Assembly (NCBI GenBank): GCA_910583755.1
Contig: CAJTZO010000011.1
Location: 1 to 36,162, forward strand
DNA: 36,162 nucleotides
Direction of reading: 5' to 3'
DNA from: an uncultured Clostridia bacterium
GTDB taxonomy: Bacteria > Bacillota > Clostridia > Lachnospirales > Anaerotignaceae
Shown: in pieces, positions 1-8,248 of the stretch
Layout: each line of letters starts with the position of its first letter
How positions within the stretch are numbered: the first letter of the stretch is position 1
Made by a program: the position numbers and the translations under genes
Notes under the pieces: model-generated
Database searches by the model: none
What the model saw: only the letters and a program-made list of their open reading frames with translations
Told to the model about the DNA's origin: nothing

Positions 1-80
1 TATTGTACTTTCAATAAGGAGCTGTTGTCTATATCATTTTAACGTAACAGAACCACTAATAATAAAAGGAGGTGTATACT

Positions 81-989
81 ATGACAGATATTATGATTAT
101 CGGTGCTGGTCCTGCTGGCATTACTGCTGCAATTTATGCATTAAGAGCTGGAGTTTCTGTTATAGTATTTGATGGTAATTTATATGGTGGACAAACTGCT
201 ATTACGTCCCAAATTGAAAATTATCCTGCTATTTTATCCATATCTGGTGCCTTGTTTGCTCAAAAGCTATATCAGCAGGCAAAAGAATTAAATGCTGATA
301 TAAAATTTGAAAAAGTGGTTTCTGTAAATTTTTCTGCTTATCCCAAAACAGTTACTACAGCAAAAAATACCTATTCTGCCAAGACCATTCTTATCGCAAC
401 AGGTGTCAAAAGAAGAACTTTAAATTGTGAAGGGGAAAAAGAGTTTACAGGAAAAGGGGTATCTTATTGTGCAACTTGTGATGGTGCTTTTTTTCGTAAC
501 AAAGAGGTAATGATTGTGGGAGGAGGTAATACAGCTTTAGAAGATGCGCTTTTTTTATCGAATCAATGCCAAAAGGTGACCCTTGTTCACCGTCGAGACA
601 GTTTTAGAGCAGAAAAAACTTTGATAGATGCTGTATTTGCACGAAAAAATATTACTATACTATATAATAGTCAAGTTATAAAAATAAATGGAACACAAAC
701 CGTGACTTCTGCCGAAATATCTAATCAAAAACAAAATACTACAATTCCTATTTCTGGAATTTTTATTGCAATTGGTTATGAACCAGATAATACCATGTTT
801 TCTGATTTGGAAATCAATGAAGAAGGTTATATTGTTGCTGATGAAAGTTGCTGTACCAATCTAAAAGGGGTATTTGTAGCAGGGGATACCAGAACAAAAC
901 CGTTACGACAAATTGTAACTGCTTGTGCAGATGGTGCTGTTGCTGCTGTGAATGCAGTTTCTTATATTACAAAAGCTTTAAAATCTTAA
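81..989 (+). CDS. trxB: Thioredoxin reductase (NADPH, FAD)
   Basis: This cytosolic flavoenzyme transfers electrons from NADPH to thioredoxin through FAD and a redox-active cysteine pair. The FAD-binding GAGPAG motif is at residues 8-13, the catalytic C-A-T-C pair is at Cys130 and Cys133 and is followed by DG as in TrxB, and the NADPH-binding GGGNTALEDA follows. A late GxFxAGD-type FAD motif (GVFVAGDT) is near the C terminus. The length of 302 residues is normal for low-molecular-weight TrxB. I start at ATG 81, not at the in-frame GTG at 72, because that GTG lies inside the ribosome site AGGAGG (68-73) while the ATG sits 7 bases downstream of it. No thioredoxin gene is visible nearby, so the partner is elsewhere. 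A short hairpin repeat fragment follows the gene. Confidence 0.95.
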   Translation: MTDIMIIGAGPAGITAAIYALRAGVSVIVFDGNLYGGQTAITSQIENYPAILSISGALFAQKLYQQAKELNADIKFEKVVSVNFSAYPKTVTTAKNTYSAKTILIATGVKRRTLNCEGEKEFTGKGVSYCATCDGAFFRNKEVMIVGGGNTALEDALFLSNQCQKVTLVHRRDSFRAEKTLIDAVFARKNITILYNSQVIKINGTQTVTSAEISNQKQNTTIPISGIFIAIGYEPDNTMFSDLEINEEGYIVADESCCTNLKGVFVAGDTRTKPLRQIVTACADGAVAAVNAVSYITKALKS

Positions 990-1009
990 AACCTCATTTA
1001 CAAAATTCT

Positions 1010-1041
1010 ACTTCCTTTCTTTTAAGAAAGGAAGTGAAGAA
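1010..1041 (+). repeat. Solo fragment of the dispersed 3'-end repeat (hairpin 2)
   Basis: A perfect inverted repeat with arms CTTCCTTTCTT/AAGAAAGGAAG (about 1010-1034) is followed by TGAAGAACTT. It matches the second hairpin and trailing CAAAGAACTTT of the four long repeat copies in this window. It lies 21 bases after the trxB stop and in the same orientation as trxB, as the long copies do relative to their upstream genes. It has no U-tract, so it is not a standard terminator. Confidence 0.55.
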
Positions 1042-1125
1042 CTTAGGAACTCCATTTCTTGAAAATCAATAATGTGATAGGGAAAATATTCGTTTTCCTT
1101 ATAAAGTTTACAAAATTTTCAAGGT

Positions 1126-2829
1126 TTAATCTTTTTCCAGTTGTCCTTTGATATATTGCATTTGTTCTTGATTCAATCCGTAACTATAAAATATTATTTT
1201 TTGCAAGGTATCATTATTTTCATTTTTTCCTTTTAAAAGTTCATTTACTATTTTTGTAATGATATTATTTTGTTGTTCTGTAATTTTTGGAAAAGGCAAT
1301 AACATTAAATTTCCTTTTAATATTTTTACTTCTCCAAACAATTTTGTATATAAATATTGAAATAGTTCTGAATTAAGGTAAGCCATCACAGTTTTGATAG
1401 ACATATTTGGAACGTTAGGAATCAATATATTAGCACTATTCAAAAAAAGGCTTTTTGTATTATCATAAGCAAAGACTAATTTTTTTGATATAAATTTATA
1501 GACCAATTTTTCATTTGCTCTATAATATTTTTCTTGCGCCACCTGCTGAAATTGACTTCTGTCATACAAAATATATTTTTTAGGGGGGTTTAGACAATAT
1601 TTACTGATTTCCTTTCCTGTATAAATTGGCTCACAACCTTCAAAAAACTGCTCCTTTAATTTATTTTTATTATCCCCTGTTACAATTCCGATTGCCCATA
1701 TACTATTACTTAAGGTATAAATTCCATTTTTCTTAATTTGTTCTATCATTTTCATATCTATAGTATCTATAAAATGAAATACTTTATTTTCAGAATGATA
1801 AAAAGTAGAAATTGAAATTTGTTTTTGTTGTTGTCCCTCATAGATAGCAACTTTTTCATTTTGTTTTGCTTTTTGACATTCAATATCTATATATTTTGTT
1901 GTGACACCAGTAAATAATTCTTGATAGATAGTAATTGCTTTTAAACAGCCTTTTTCTAATAAAAAAGTTCTAATATCTTTATGTAATTTTACATTTAATA
2001 TTGATTCTGGAAATAAAAAGCGAATGGTTCCATAAGATTTCAAGTGCTCAAAAGAAAGTACAAAAAAATAAGAAAATGTTTCCTTTGATGTTACTTCTGT
2101 AATGTTACAAGAATATTGTGATAATGCACCCCAAGGAGGATTTGTTACAATATAATCAAATTTTGTATCAAAATTATTTTGCTTTAAATAATCTTTACAA
2201 TAAATTTGTGGTGTAAACTCGTGGCATGGAAACTTTAGTAATAAATTAATTTTCGCAATCATAACCGCTGTTTCATCTTTATCTATACCATATAATTGTT
2301 CTGGATGGACAGCATGTAATGGTAAAAAAAATGCTCCACTACCACAGCAAGGGTCAAAAAAAATTTGTTCTTTTGAAAAATCTAAATTTTTTGTCATATT
2401 ACTTGTGATAGGATAAGGAGTATAATAAGAACCTTGTTTATTTTTTTGTCCTTCTAGTAACAAACCTTGATAAATAAGCCCTAAAATATCTTTTTCATCA
2501 GTAGGTAATGGATATTCTACTAGTTGAGGAATCACCTCATTAGGATAGGTAGACAATACTTTTTGAACATGTTTTTTTTGATATAAGTTTGCTTTTTTTA
2601 ATAAATTAATTCCCAATGACAACAATACAGATGTGATATTCCATTTTTCTTTTTTTATGATACATAATAAAACTTCAATGTTTTTTTTATTATTTACATT
2701 ATAAAAATATTCCATCGGCATAATATTTTTTTGGGATAAGCGTTTGTTTGCACGTGTTGTTAGTTTCCCTTTCTTTTTTATGTTTAATTTATGCCAGTTT
2801 TGTTTTGTTGCCTGTGAAACAATATTCAT
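1126..2829 (-). CDS. Orphan N6-adenine DNA methyltransferase (Eco57I/TaqI-like)
   Basis: This 567-residue protein is a class I SAM-dependent DNA methyltransferase. The motif X region reads QGSYYTP, the SAM-binding motif I is DPCCGSGAF from Asp159, and the catalytic motif IV is NPPW at 230-233, which points to N6-methyladenine. The C-terminal 200 residues resemble a TaqI-like target-recognition domain. I see no PD-ExK or other nuclease motif within the protein and no restriction gene beside it. It is therefore probably an orphan methylase for epigenetic marking or a relic of a type II/IIG system. The start has a strong ribosome site (GGGAGGATGCT before ATG 2829). The gene is more AT-rich in appearance, with many Lys/Asn/Ile codons, than its housekeeping neighbours, which fits acquisition by transfer. 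The recognition sequence cannot be read from the protein. Confidence 0.85.
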   Translation of the reverse strand: MNIVSQATKQNWHKLNIKKKGKLTTRANKRLSQKNIMPMEYFYNVNNKKNIEVLLCIIKKEKWNITSVLLSLGINLLKKANLYQKKHVQKVLSTYPNEVIPQLVEYPLPTDEKDILGLIYQGLLLEGQKNKQGSYYTPYPITSNMTKNLDFSKEQIFFDPCCGSGAFFLPLHAVHPEQLYGIDKDETAVMIAKINLLLKFPCHEFTPQIYCKDYLKQNNFDTKFDYIVTNPPWGALSQYSCNITEVTSKETFSYFFVLSFEHLKSYGTIRFLFPESILNVKLHKDIRTFLLEKGCLKAITIYQELFTGVTTKYIDIECQKAKQNEKVAIYEGQQQKQISISTFYHSENKVFHFIDTIDMKMIEQIKKNGIYTLSNSIWAIGIVTGDNKNKLKEQFFEGCEPIYTGKEISKYCLNPPKKYILYDRSQFQQVAQEKYYRANEKLVYKFISKKLVFAYDNTKSLFLNSANILIPNVPNMSIKTVMAYLNSELFQYLYTKLFGEVKILKGNLMLLPFPKITEQQNNIITKIVNELLKGKNENNDTLQKIIFYSYGLNQEQMQYIKGQLEKD

Positions 2830-2896
2830 AGCATCCTCCCAAATTATTTCTTAAAAAAATGGTTTTTTATAACTTTACCAAAAATCGGAAATATTA

Positions 2897-2927
2897 GAGG
2901 AACTTTTTACAAACAAAAAAGTTCCTC
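2897..2927 (-). terminator. Hairpin between the TPR gene and the methylase gene
   Basis: A 12-bp perfect stem (GAGGAACTTTTT at 2897-2908 with its complement at 2916-2927) has a 7-base loop. It lies after the stop of the TPR-DUF2185 gene on the minus strand and before the methylase. The T-run is inside the stem and not after it, so it is a terminator-like hairpin and not a textbook intrinsic terminator. Confidence 0.5.
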
Positions 2928-2973
2928 CATGTTTATACTTTATTTTTATTGATATAAAACAAACATTTTAATG

Positions 2974-3831
2974 TTATGGATTTTCAGAGTCTACTTCTCT
3001 AAAAATGCCCTGTTCATCTCTATAATATGCTTTCCCATAAGCTGCATGTAAAAAAGGAATGATATCTGGGTCATAATTGCAGAGCAAGTTTAAATCATAC
3101 AAACCAAAATTTTGTTCATCTGCCATATATTCGCTGCTTTCATCTCCTGCTATAAATCGCCAACCACTATCATTTCGTCCTTCTTTGGGAATATCCCGAT
3201 ACATAAAACCAATTTTTTCACCTTCCACAATAATACGATTCGTTGCAAAACAATTTCTGGAGCCTTCCCAATTTTCTAAAAGATTTTCATTAATATGAAA
3301 TGTTATACTATCATCTTTCAGATTTCTTAATAAAGTATGACTATTTAAGATATTCTCATTTTTGGGCAGACGCTCTATTATTTCCCGAACATCTTGGATA
3401 ACATTAATTTTTTCTGCTTCATCCCCTATTTTTTTTAGGGTTGTAATAAGCCCATTAAGATAATCATGTATATTTTCTTTTTTTTCTGCTCCTTCCGCTA
3501 ACGTTAAAAAAAGAAGGATTTCTTGATTGTTCGGTTGTAATTTTAAAGCTTTGCGGAACATTTCAATTGATTTTTTATATTTTTTTTGCAAAAAATAAGT
3601 ATAACCTATTCTGACATGCCACATGTAATCTTTTCTACCTTCTTGTGCAACTTTTAAAAGATAGCCTTCTGCATCTTCATACTCCCCTACTTCGTTTAGG
3701 GCACGTGCAAATAAACAAGTCAAATCATATCCCCATAATTCTGGTTCTATCTCCAGTAAACGGTCTATTACTGTTTGATATTTCTTTTCATCATAAAGTT
3801 TTTGTAAATTTTCTAATAAAGTTTGTTTCAT
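2974..3831 (-). CDS. TPR protein with C-terminal DUF2185 (Imm33-like) domain
   Basis: The 285-residue protein has no signal peptide or membrane segment. Residues about 1-125 form tetratricopeptide-type helical pairs (for example WHVRIGYTYFLQKKYKKSIEMF), a protein-binding scaffold. Residues about 190-280 match the DUF2185/Imm33-like pattern: NCFATNRI, then IGFMYRD, then DSGWRFIAGDE, then YDPDIIPFLHA. Domains of this family occur as immunity proteins in polymorphic toxin systems and as stand-alone proteins. No toxin gene is adjacent here, so an immunity role is only a possibility. The gene has its own promoter (3876-3904) and is probably monocistronic. Confidence 0.8.
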   Translation of the reverse strand: MKQTLLENLQKLYDEKKYQTVIDRLLEIEPELWGYDLTCLFARALNEVGEYEDAEGYLLKVAQEGRKDYMWHVRIGYTYFLQKKYKKSIEMFRKALKLQPNNQEILLFLTLAEGAEKKENIHDYLNGLITTLKKIGDEAEKINVIQDVREIIERLPKNENILNSHTLLRNLKDDSITFHINENLLENWEGSRNCFATNRIIVEGEKIGFMYRDIPKEGRNDSGWRFIAGDESSEYMADEQNFGLYDLNLLCNYDPDIIPFLHAAYGKAYYRDEQGIFREVDSENP

Positions 3832-3875
3832 AAAAGGCTCAGCTCTTTTCTGTCTCTTTTCAACATTATGACATT

Positions 3876-3904
3876 ATTTTAGCAATTTATTGTTCCTTTT
3901 TCAA
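3876..3904 (-). promoter_or_regulatory. Sigma-A promoter of the TPR-DUF2185 gene
   Basis: On the minus strand TTGAAA (3899-3904) is separated by 17 bases from TAAAAT (3876-3881), a near-consensus vegetative promoter 45 bases upstream of the start codon. Confidence 0.65.
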
Positions 3905-3919
3905 GAGAATTACTAAATT

Positions 3920-6499
3920 TTAGAAAGGTATCACAGTTTTTCCATCAATACAATAATATTCTACCTTAATATCATTTACAGAAACATATTCTTTTAATTC
4001 TTGTTCTAAATTATCTAAAAAAGAAGGAAATTCAGATGTATCCACTCGAGACATCCAGCTTGCCATTTCTTTATCTTCTGCACAAAATGTTTCTAGACTC
4101 TCATTTTCCTTTTGTTGAACATCTTTTAAAGTAACAACATCATCTTTTTGTTCAAATGAAATTTTCACAGGCATCACACTGCTTCCTGTCAAGTACAATA
4201 TTTTTCCCCTATTTTGTTCTAACATCATAAAATGATTGCAGTTTACTTTTACATAATAATTGATTTTTACAACATCATCATATTGATGTTGTAATCCATT
4301 TACTGGAGAAAAAAACAGCATAGACATCATTTTAATGCCTTTATTTTGATATTTTTTTTCTATTTCTGTAAAAACTTCTTTTATATTGCTCATTATAATA
4401 GCATCATCTATTTTTACATTTTCTACAATGCTACTATAATAAGGGTAAATATCATAATAGTTTTCTTGATAATTTTCGTGCCATTCCTCCGTTTCTTTCG
4501 GAGGAGTTGTATTTGGAAGTTCCCCTATTTTTTCCTGCAATATTTCTTGACAAACTTTCCTCATCACTTCTCCACGTAATCCCTTTGCATTCCCCTTTTC
4601 AAATTCCTCTAACAAATAATATAATGCTTGCTCCCCTTTCTCTATAATTCTATTATAATTTTCTTGTGCACTGTCAAGATAGACCTGTGTATCTGATTCT
4701 ACTTTTTTTTGATTGACAATAGTGTCTAAATCATTTTCAATTTCTGTTTTCCATTGTTCACTTGTGTTGTTTTGGTCTGTTTTTTCGATAGCTTCCAAAA
4801 AATAACGATAAGAATCTGCACTATCTGTATAACCTTCTAAAATACTGTCTGTTAAAACAATCTCTCCCTCTGAAATCATTCCCTCTTTTGTAAAAGAAAG
4901 TATTGTTTTTTCTTTATCATTTTGTGAAATATGGTAGTTAACATATTCTAAATTTCCAATTAAGCTAAATAATACCATTGTATTTTTACGAATCTGCATA
5001 GTATAATGCTGTTCTACTTTTGACAAGTCTTCTATTTCATCATATATGATGATGCCATAAGGTTCCATGTGGCTTTGTATTTCAAAGCCATTTCTCTTTA
5101 TCCCATCTGGTGTACCTAATTCTGATAATAAATTCCCTACTGCGCTGTTATCCCCTACATATTCTGTTTTCCATTGGAACAGTCTTTCAATTTCTTCTTT
5201 GCTGTATTCTTTTGATTCTAAATTACTTTCTTTTTCTATTTCAGATGTTATATTTTGGCTGCAACCAACAAGTAAACCATTGACTGACAAACATAATACC
5301 AACATAACACATAATAGCATTTTCTTTTTTTCTTTTATTTTCATCACAAAACAAAAGCAAGATAATATAAATAAATTAAATATATAAAATAGCAAAGTCA
5401 ACTGTTGCTTTGCTACAAACATACTAAAACTATTGCTAAATAGATAAAGAATAGCTAACAACCATAGTAATAAAGTTCCCTTTTTTTTGGGCGTTGTATC
5501 TAATATATTTTCAAATCTTTTTTTCATCCATTTTTCCTTTCTCACAAAGTTATTGGATAATACATTTTTACTCTCCTTCATCATTTCCAATAGCATTGTG
5601 CTATATTGTTTTCTTTTTTCCTTAGAACAATATTCCATCACAATATCATCACAAGATAATTCAATATCTCTTTCTGCAATTTTTACAAAAGCAAGCACAA
5701 AAGGGTTAAAAAAGTGGAAGGTTGACACCATGACACATAAAAATTGATAAATTAAATCCTTTCTTTGATAATGGCATAACTCATGTTGTACTATCATTTT
5801 TATTTCCTGTTCTGGTAATTTCTCTTTTGTAAGATAAATCCCTTTTTGAAAGAACCCAAAACACATAGGACTTGGAATGGAATGACAAACAAAAAGGGAA
5901 GGTATTTCTTTTATTTTCATTTCTTGGCAAATTGTATGATATATTTCTAAGGTCTTTTTTTGACAAGGTAACATACGCCAACGTATGATATTTTTATAAA
6001 ATAATACATACTGTACCATCAAATAAACTATCTTTGTGATTACAACAAAAAACCAAAAATAAGTAAGTGTTTTTTTAGCATTTTTTCCTTGGAGTAAAAA
6101 GGAATTTTTTGATATATTGGAAACTGTTGGTACAGAAAGCGTTGCAATATCTGGTATATTGGGAATAACATAGGTTTGCATTTTTTCAGGCTCTTTTTTC
6201 ACATTTAATTCTTTTTCTGTTTCGACTTCTTTTTTTTCCTCTGATTTTTTTATATCATGTATTACTGTTACTTCCATTTTAGGAACAAAATTGCCAATGG
6301 TCAAAAATTCCCCTTTTCCTGTATGAACAGGAGTAATTAAACGTAATAATACCAAAAAAAACAAATGATATTTCCAAATTGCACTATATTGTTTTCTAAA
6401 AGCATTTTCCAAAAGCAATAAAATAGCTAAAAATGGAATCATCCCCAAAGATACTTTTACTATAGATTCAAATGTACATAATAATATATCTTCAAACAT
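3920..6499 (-). CDS. BlaR1/MecR1-type M56 metalloprotease sensor with DUF4825-like sensor region
   Basis: This is a large membrane sensor-protease that should signal to the BlaI-type repressor encoded upstream. The N-terminal part has hydrophobic segments at about 10-32, 40-58 and 140-165, then the zinc protease motif HELCH at 239-243, then more membrane segments to about 410. The last membrane segment ends in a lipobox-like LLVGC. The extracytoplasmic part of about 440 residues does not look like the penicillin-binding sensor of BlaR1. It begins with a DUF4825-like stretch (KTEYVGDNSAVGNLLSELGTP) and continues into unrecognised sequence, so the ligand is unlikely to be a beta-lactam. I use ATG 6499 (859 residues) with AGAAGG 8 bases upstream. 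An in-frame GTG at 6508 abuts the ribosome site. The start overlaps the end of the repressor gene by 8 bases, implying translational coupling. Confidence 0.85.
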   Translation of the reverse strand: MFEDILLCTFESIVKVSLGMIPFLAILLLLENAFRKQYSAIWKYHLFFLVLLRLITPVHTGKGEFLTIGNFVPKMEVTVIHDIKKSEEKKEVETEKELNVKKEPEKMQTYVIPNIPDIATLSVPTVSNISKNSFLLQGKNAKKTLTYFWFFVVITKIVYLMVQYVLFYKNIIRWRMLPCQKKTLEIYHTICQEMKIKEIPSLFVCHSIPSPMCFGFFQKGIYLTKEKLPEQEIKMIVQHELCHYQRKDLIYQFLCVMVSTFHFFNPFVLAFVKIAERDIELSCDDIVMEYCSKEKRKQYSTMLLEMMKESKNVLSNNFVRKEKWMKKRFENILDTTPKKKGTLLLWLLAILYLFSNSFSMFVAKQQLTLLFYIFNLFILSCFCFVMKIKEKKKMLLCVMLVLCLSVNGLLVGCSQNITSEIEKESNLESKEYSKEEIERLFQWKTEYVGDNSAVGNLLSELGTPDGIKRNGFEIQSHMEPYGIIIYDEIEDLSKVEQHYTMQIRKNTMVLFSLIGNLEYVNYHISQNDKEKTILSFTKEGMISEGEIVLTDSILEGYTDSADSYRYFLEAIEKTDQNNTSEQWKTEIENDLDTIVNQKKVESDTQVYLDSAQENYNRIIEKGEQALYYLLEEFEKGNAKGLRGEVMRKVCQEILQEKIGELPNTTPPKETEEWHENYQENYYDIYPYYSSIVENVKIDDAIIMSNIKEVFTEIEKKYQNKGIKMMSMLFFSPVNGLQHQYDDVVKINYYVKVNCNHFMMLEQNRGKILYLTGSSVMPVKISFEQKDDVVTLKDVQQKENESLETFCAEDKEMASWMSRVDTSEFPSFLDNLEQELKEYVSVNDIKVEYYCIDGKTVIPF

Positions 6500-6884
6500 C
6501 CTTATCACCTTCTGTACTTTTTTCTATAAATTCAGCTAATTCCTGTAAATCTTTTTTACTGATACTGTGACTATGGTAAAGAGAAGCTACTAACTTTATA
6601 ACGGAATTTTCATTTAATTTTTTTAAAAAGGAACGATTTTCAAAAGCTAAATAGGTTTCTTCCTCCACTACAATATCATAGAGTTTATTTTTTCCTTTTT
6701 TGTAACTTGTTAAAAATCCTCTATCAATTAAACGGTTTAATAATGTTTGTAAGGCGGAAATATTCCAGTTTCTTTGTTGGTCTAATATCTCTTTAATTTC
6801 TGAAGTAGAAACACCATTTCCTTTTTGCCATACCACTTTCATTACTTCTAATTCTGTATCTGGTAAACGTGTTAATTTTTCCAT
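6492..6884 (-). CDS. BlaI/MecI/CopY-family transcriptional repressor
   Basis: This 130-residue winged-helix repressor has the family pattern: LPDTELEVMKVVWQKG at the N terminus, then EIKEILDQQRNWNISALQT, then LLNRLIDRGFLTSYKKGKNKLYDI for recognition helix and wing, then a helical dimerisation tail. Family members bind TACA-N2-TGTA dyads and are inactivated by cleavage set off by the partner M56 protease. The start is ATG 6884 with AGGAG upstream (minus strand). An in-frame ATG 63 bases further upstream is rejected because it lies over the promoter and operators. The gene overlaps the sensor gene, and the pair should be autoregulated through the two operators just upstream. Confidence 0.92.
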   Translation of the reverse strand: MEKLTRLPDTELEVMKVVWQKGNGVSTSEIKEILDQQRNWNISALQTLLNRLIDRGFLTSYKKGKNKLYDIVVEEETYLAFENRSFLKKLNENSVIKLVASLYHSHSISKKDLQELAEFIEKSTEGDKDV

Positions 6885-6896
6885 GCTATCAACTCC

Positions 6897-6947
6897 TACA
6901 TTTGTATGATTTAATAATATCTTACACTTGTAGGAGATTTTTGTCAA
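6897..6947 (-). promoter_or_regulatory. BlaI/CopY-type operator pair and promoter of the repressor-sensor operon
   Basis: Two perfect TACA-N2-TGTA dyads are present: TACATTTGTA (6897-6906) and TACACTTGTA (6923-6932), 26 bp apart centre to centre. The minus-strand promoter reads TTGACA (6942-6947), 17 bases, TAAGAT (6919-6924). The upstream dyad therefore fills the spacer and the other lies just past the start of transcription. This is the known geometry of BlaI/MecI/CopY repression. That this promoter is bound by the adjacent repressor is inference from family behaviour. Confidence 0.8.
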
Positions 6948-6989
6948 GTTTTCTTAATAATTTTTTAAGATATTATTTCATAACAAGTA

Positions 6990-7026
6990 TTGTTTATTAC
7001 ATAGTAGTATGTTATAATGACTACAT
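6990..7026 (+). promoter_or_regulatory. Promoter of padR operon with ATGT/ACAT dyad
   Basis: TTGTTT (6990-6995), 17 bases, TATAAT (7013-7018) is a good sigma-A promoter. It overlaps an ATGT-N10-ACAT inverted repeat (7009-7026), similar to PadR-type operator halves, so autorepression by the downstream PadR protein is plausible but not shown. A leader of about 130 bases follows. Confidence 0.55.
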
Positions 7027-7107
7027 TACAGTAACAAGAACTAAAAAATACCTTTTTAAGTCAGTTTGTTAAAAGGGTATCTTTCTTGTACTTTTAAAAT
7101 TCTTTCG

Positions 7108-7131
7108 TTTCCTTTTTTAAAAGAAAGGAAA
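7108..7131 (+). repeat. Hairpin in the padR leader, similar to repeat hairpin 2
   Basis: An inverted repeat TTTCCTTT...AAAGGAAA with AT-rich interior, followed by AAAATCTTTT, lies in the 5' leader of padR. It resembles the solo hairpin-2 fragments elsewhere in the window, but here it is 5' of a gene, so relatedness is uncertain. Confidence 0.35.
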
Positions 7132-7157
7132 AAATCTTTTGATAAAGGAGGGAAGCC

Positions 7158-7493
7158 ATGAATACACAATTTAGAAAAGGGATTATTGAAATGTGTGTAC
7201 TTGCACTGATTGCAGAAAAAGACATGTATGGTTATGAAATTGTACAAAGTATTGCCTCCTATACAGATATTAATGAAGGGACAGTTTATCCCATCTTACG
7301 GCGTCTGACAACAGAAAAATACTTTGTAACTTATTTAAAAGAAAGTACCATAGGTCCTGCTAGGAAATATTACCATATTACTGAAAAAGGAAAAGGTTAT
7401 CTAGGTTCTTTAAAAAATGACTGGAAAGAATTTTCTAGTATGGTAAATGACATTTTACAAGGAAAACAAAAAAATGAAGTCAGTGATAGTTAA
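7158..7493 (+). CDS. PadR-family transcriptional regulator
   Basis: This 111-residue winged-helix repressor has the PadR signature: GIIEMCVLALIAEKDMYGYEIVQ (helices 1-2), then NEGTVYPILRRL (recognition helix), then ARKYYHITEKGKGYL (wing), then a short helical tail. The length is typical of the small PadR class, which in Firmicutes often sits directly upstream of DUF1700 membrane proteins, as here. AAGGAGGG precedes ATG 7158 at normal spacing. The DUF1700 gene starts 36 bases downstream, so these two and the third gene likely form one operon. Such operons often respond to envelope or antimicrobial stress, which is inference here. Confidence 0.93.
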   Translation: MNTQFRKGIIEMCVLALIAEKDMYGYEIVQSIASYTDINEGTVYPILRRLTTEKYFVTYLKESTIGPARKYYHITEKGKGYLGSLKNDWKEFSSMVNDILQGKQKNEVSDS

Positions 7494-7529
7494 AAATCGT
7501 ATTATACTAAAAGAAAGGACTGATTTATT

Positions 7530-8237
7530 ATGACAAAAGAAAGCTATTTACAAGCTTTAGAAAATCTCCTAAAAAAGCATCTTTCTAAATCAGAAATCAA
7601 TGATATTTTAAGGGATTATGGAGAATATTTTGATGATGGAAGAAGACAAAACAAAACAGATACCGAAATTTCAGCAAAGTTAGGAGACCCCGAAATTATT
7701 GCGCAGCAATTTATTGAAGAACTTGGAACAGATAACAAAGAAAGCAAAACGGAAATCATTGACCAAATGCTGCATAGTGTAAAGGAAGGTACCGAGAAAG
7801 CATTTACTACTTTGAAAAAAGAAACAACAAAAACACTTCATCATGCAAGTGATAAAATGGCTTCTGCACGGCAATTTGAAAAACAAAGTAGTTCCAATCT
7901 TAAAAGTGGAATTCAAAAAAGTACATCAACCATTTTTTCTATTTTGAAATCCATTTTTGTTTTTGGTATGTTTGCCTTTTTACAACTCTTTTTTACTATT
8001 TTTGTATATGGTTTTTGTATTGGAGCAGCAGTTTTTTTCGTATGTTGCGGTATGGCTGGCATATTGTGTTTAGGATTTTCGCTTACCTTTTTACCGCATG
8101 TATTATCCTTATCTGTTATCTTTGCAAGTGTTGCTATGTTGGCGTTAGCACTGCTTATTATATTACTAACCATTTTTATAATAAAATTAAATATACGACT
8201 TATCAAAAATTATCTTTTAAAAAATGATGTGAAGTAA
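7530..8237 (+). CDS. DUF1700 (HAAS-domain) integral membrane protein
   Basis: The 235-residue protein begins with the helical HAAS/DUF1700 domain (YLQALENLLKKHLSKSEINDILRDYGEYFDDG, then SAKLGDPEIIAQQF). This domain is thought to pair with the PadR regulator encoded upstream. A charged linker at about 75-125 leads to three or four hydrophobic segments at about 130-225. The protein is therefore predicted to be membrane-bound with its N-terminal domain in the cytoplasm, possibly transmitting membrane state to PadR. It is the middle gene of the PadR operon, 11 bases before the next gene. Confidence 0.88.
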   Translation: MTKESYLQALENLLKKHLSKSEINDILRDYGEYFDDGRRQNKTDTEISAKLGDPEIIAQQFIEELGTDNKESKTEIIDQMLHSVKEGTEKAFTTLKKETTKTLHHASDKMASARQFEKQSSSNLKSGIQKSTSTIFSILKSIFVFGMFAFLQLFFTIFVYGFCIGAAVFFVCCGMAGILCLGFSLTFLPHVLSLSVIFASVAMLALALLIILLTIFIIKLNIRLIKNYLLKNDVK

Positions 8238-8248
8238 GGAGGATACTT

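Noticed and set aside
72..80. GTG 72 as the trxB start
   Set aside because: It lies within the AGGAGG ribosome site. ATG 81 has correct spacing.
848..1072. A 74-residue frame overlapping the end of trxB
   Set aside because: Out-of-frame shadow with Cys-rich composition from trxB codons and no ribosome site.
2829..2974. The methylase and TPR-DUF2185 genes as a defence or toxin-immunity system
   Set aside because: No nuclease, toxin or other effector gene is adjacent, and the two genes are separated by a hairpin with separate start signals.
3920..6884. Reading the BlaI/BlaR1 pair as a beta-lactam resistance locus
   Set aside because: There is no beta-lactamase or PBP2a gene nearby, and the sensor region lacks recognisable penicillin-binding motifs.
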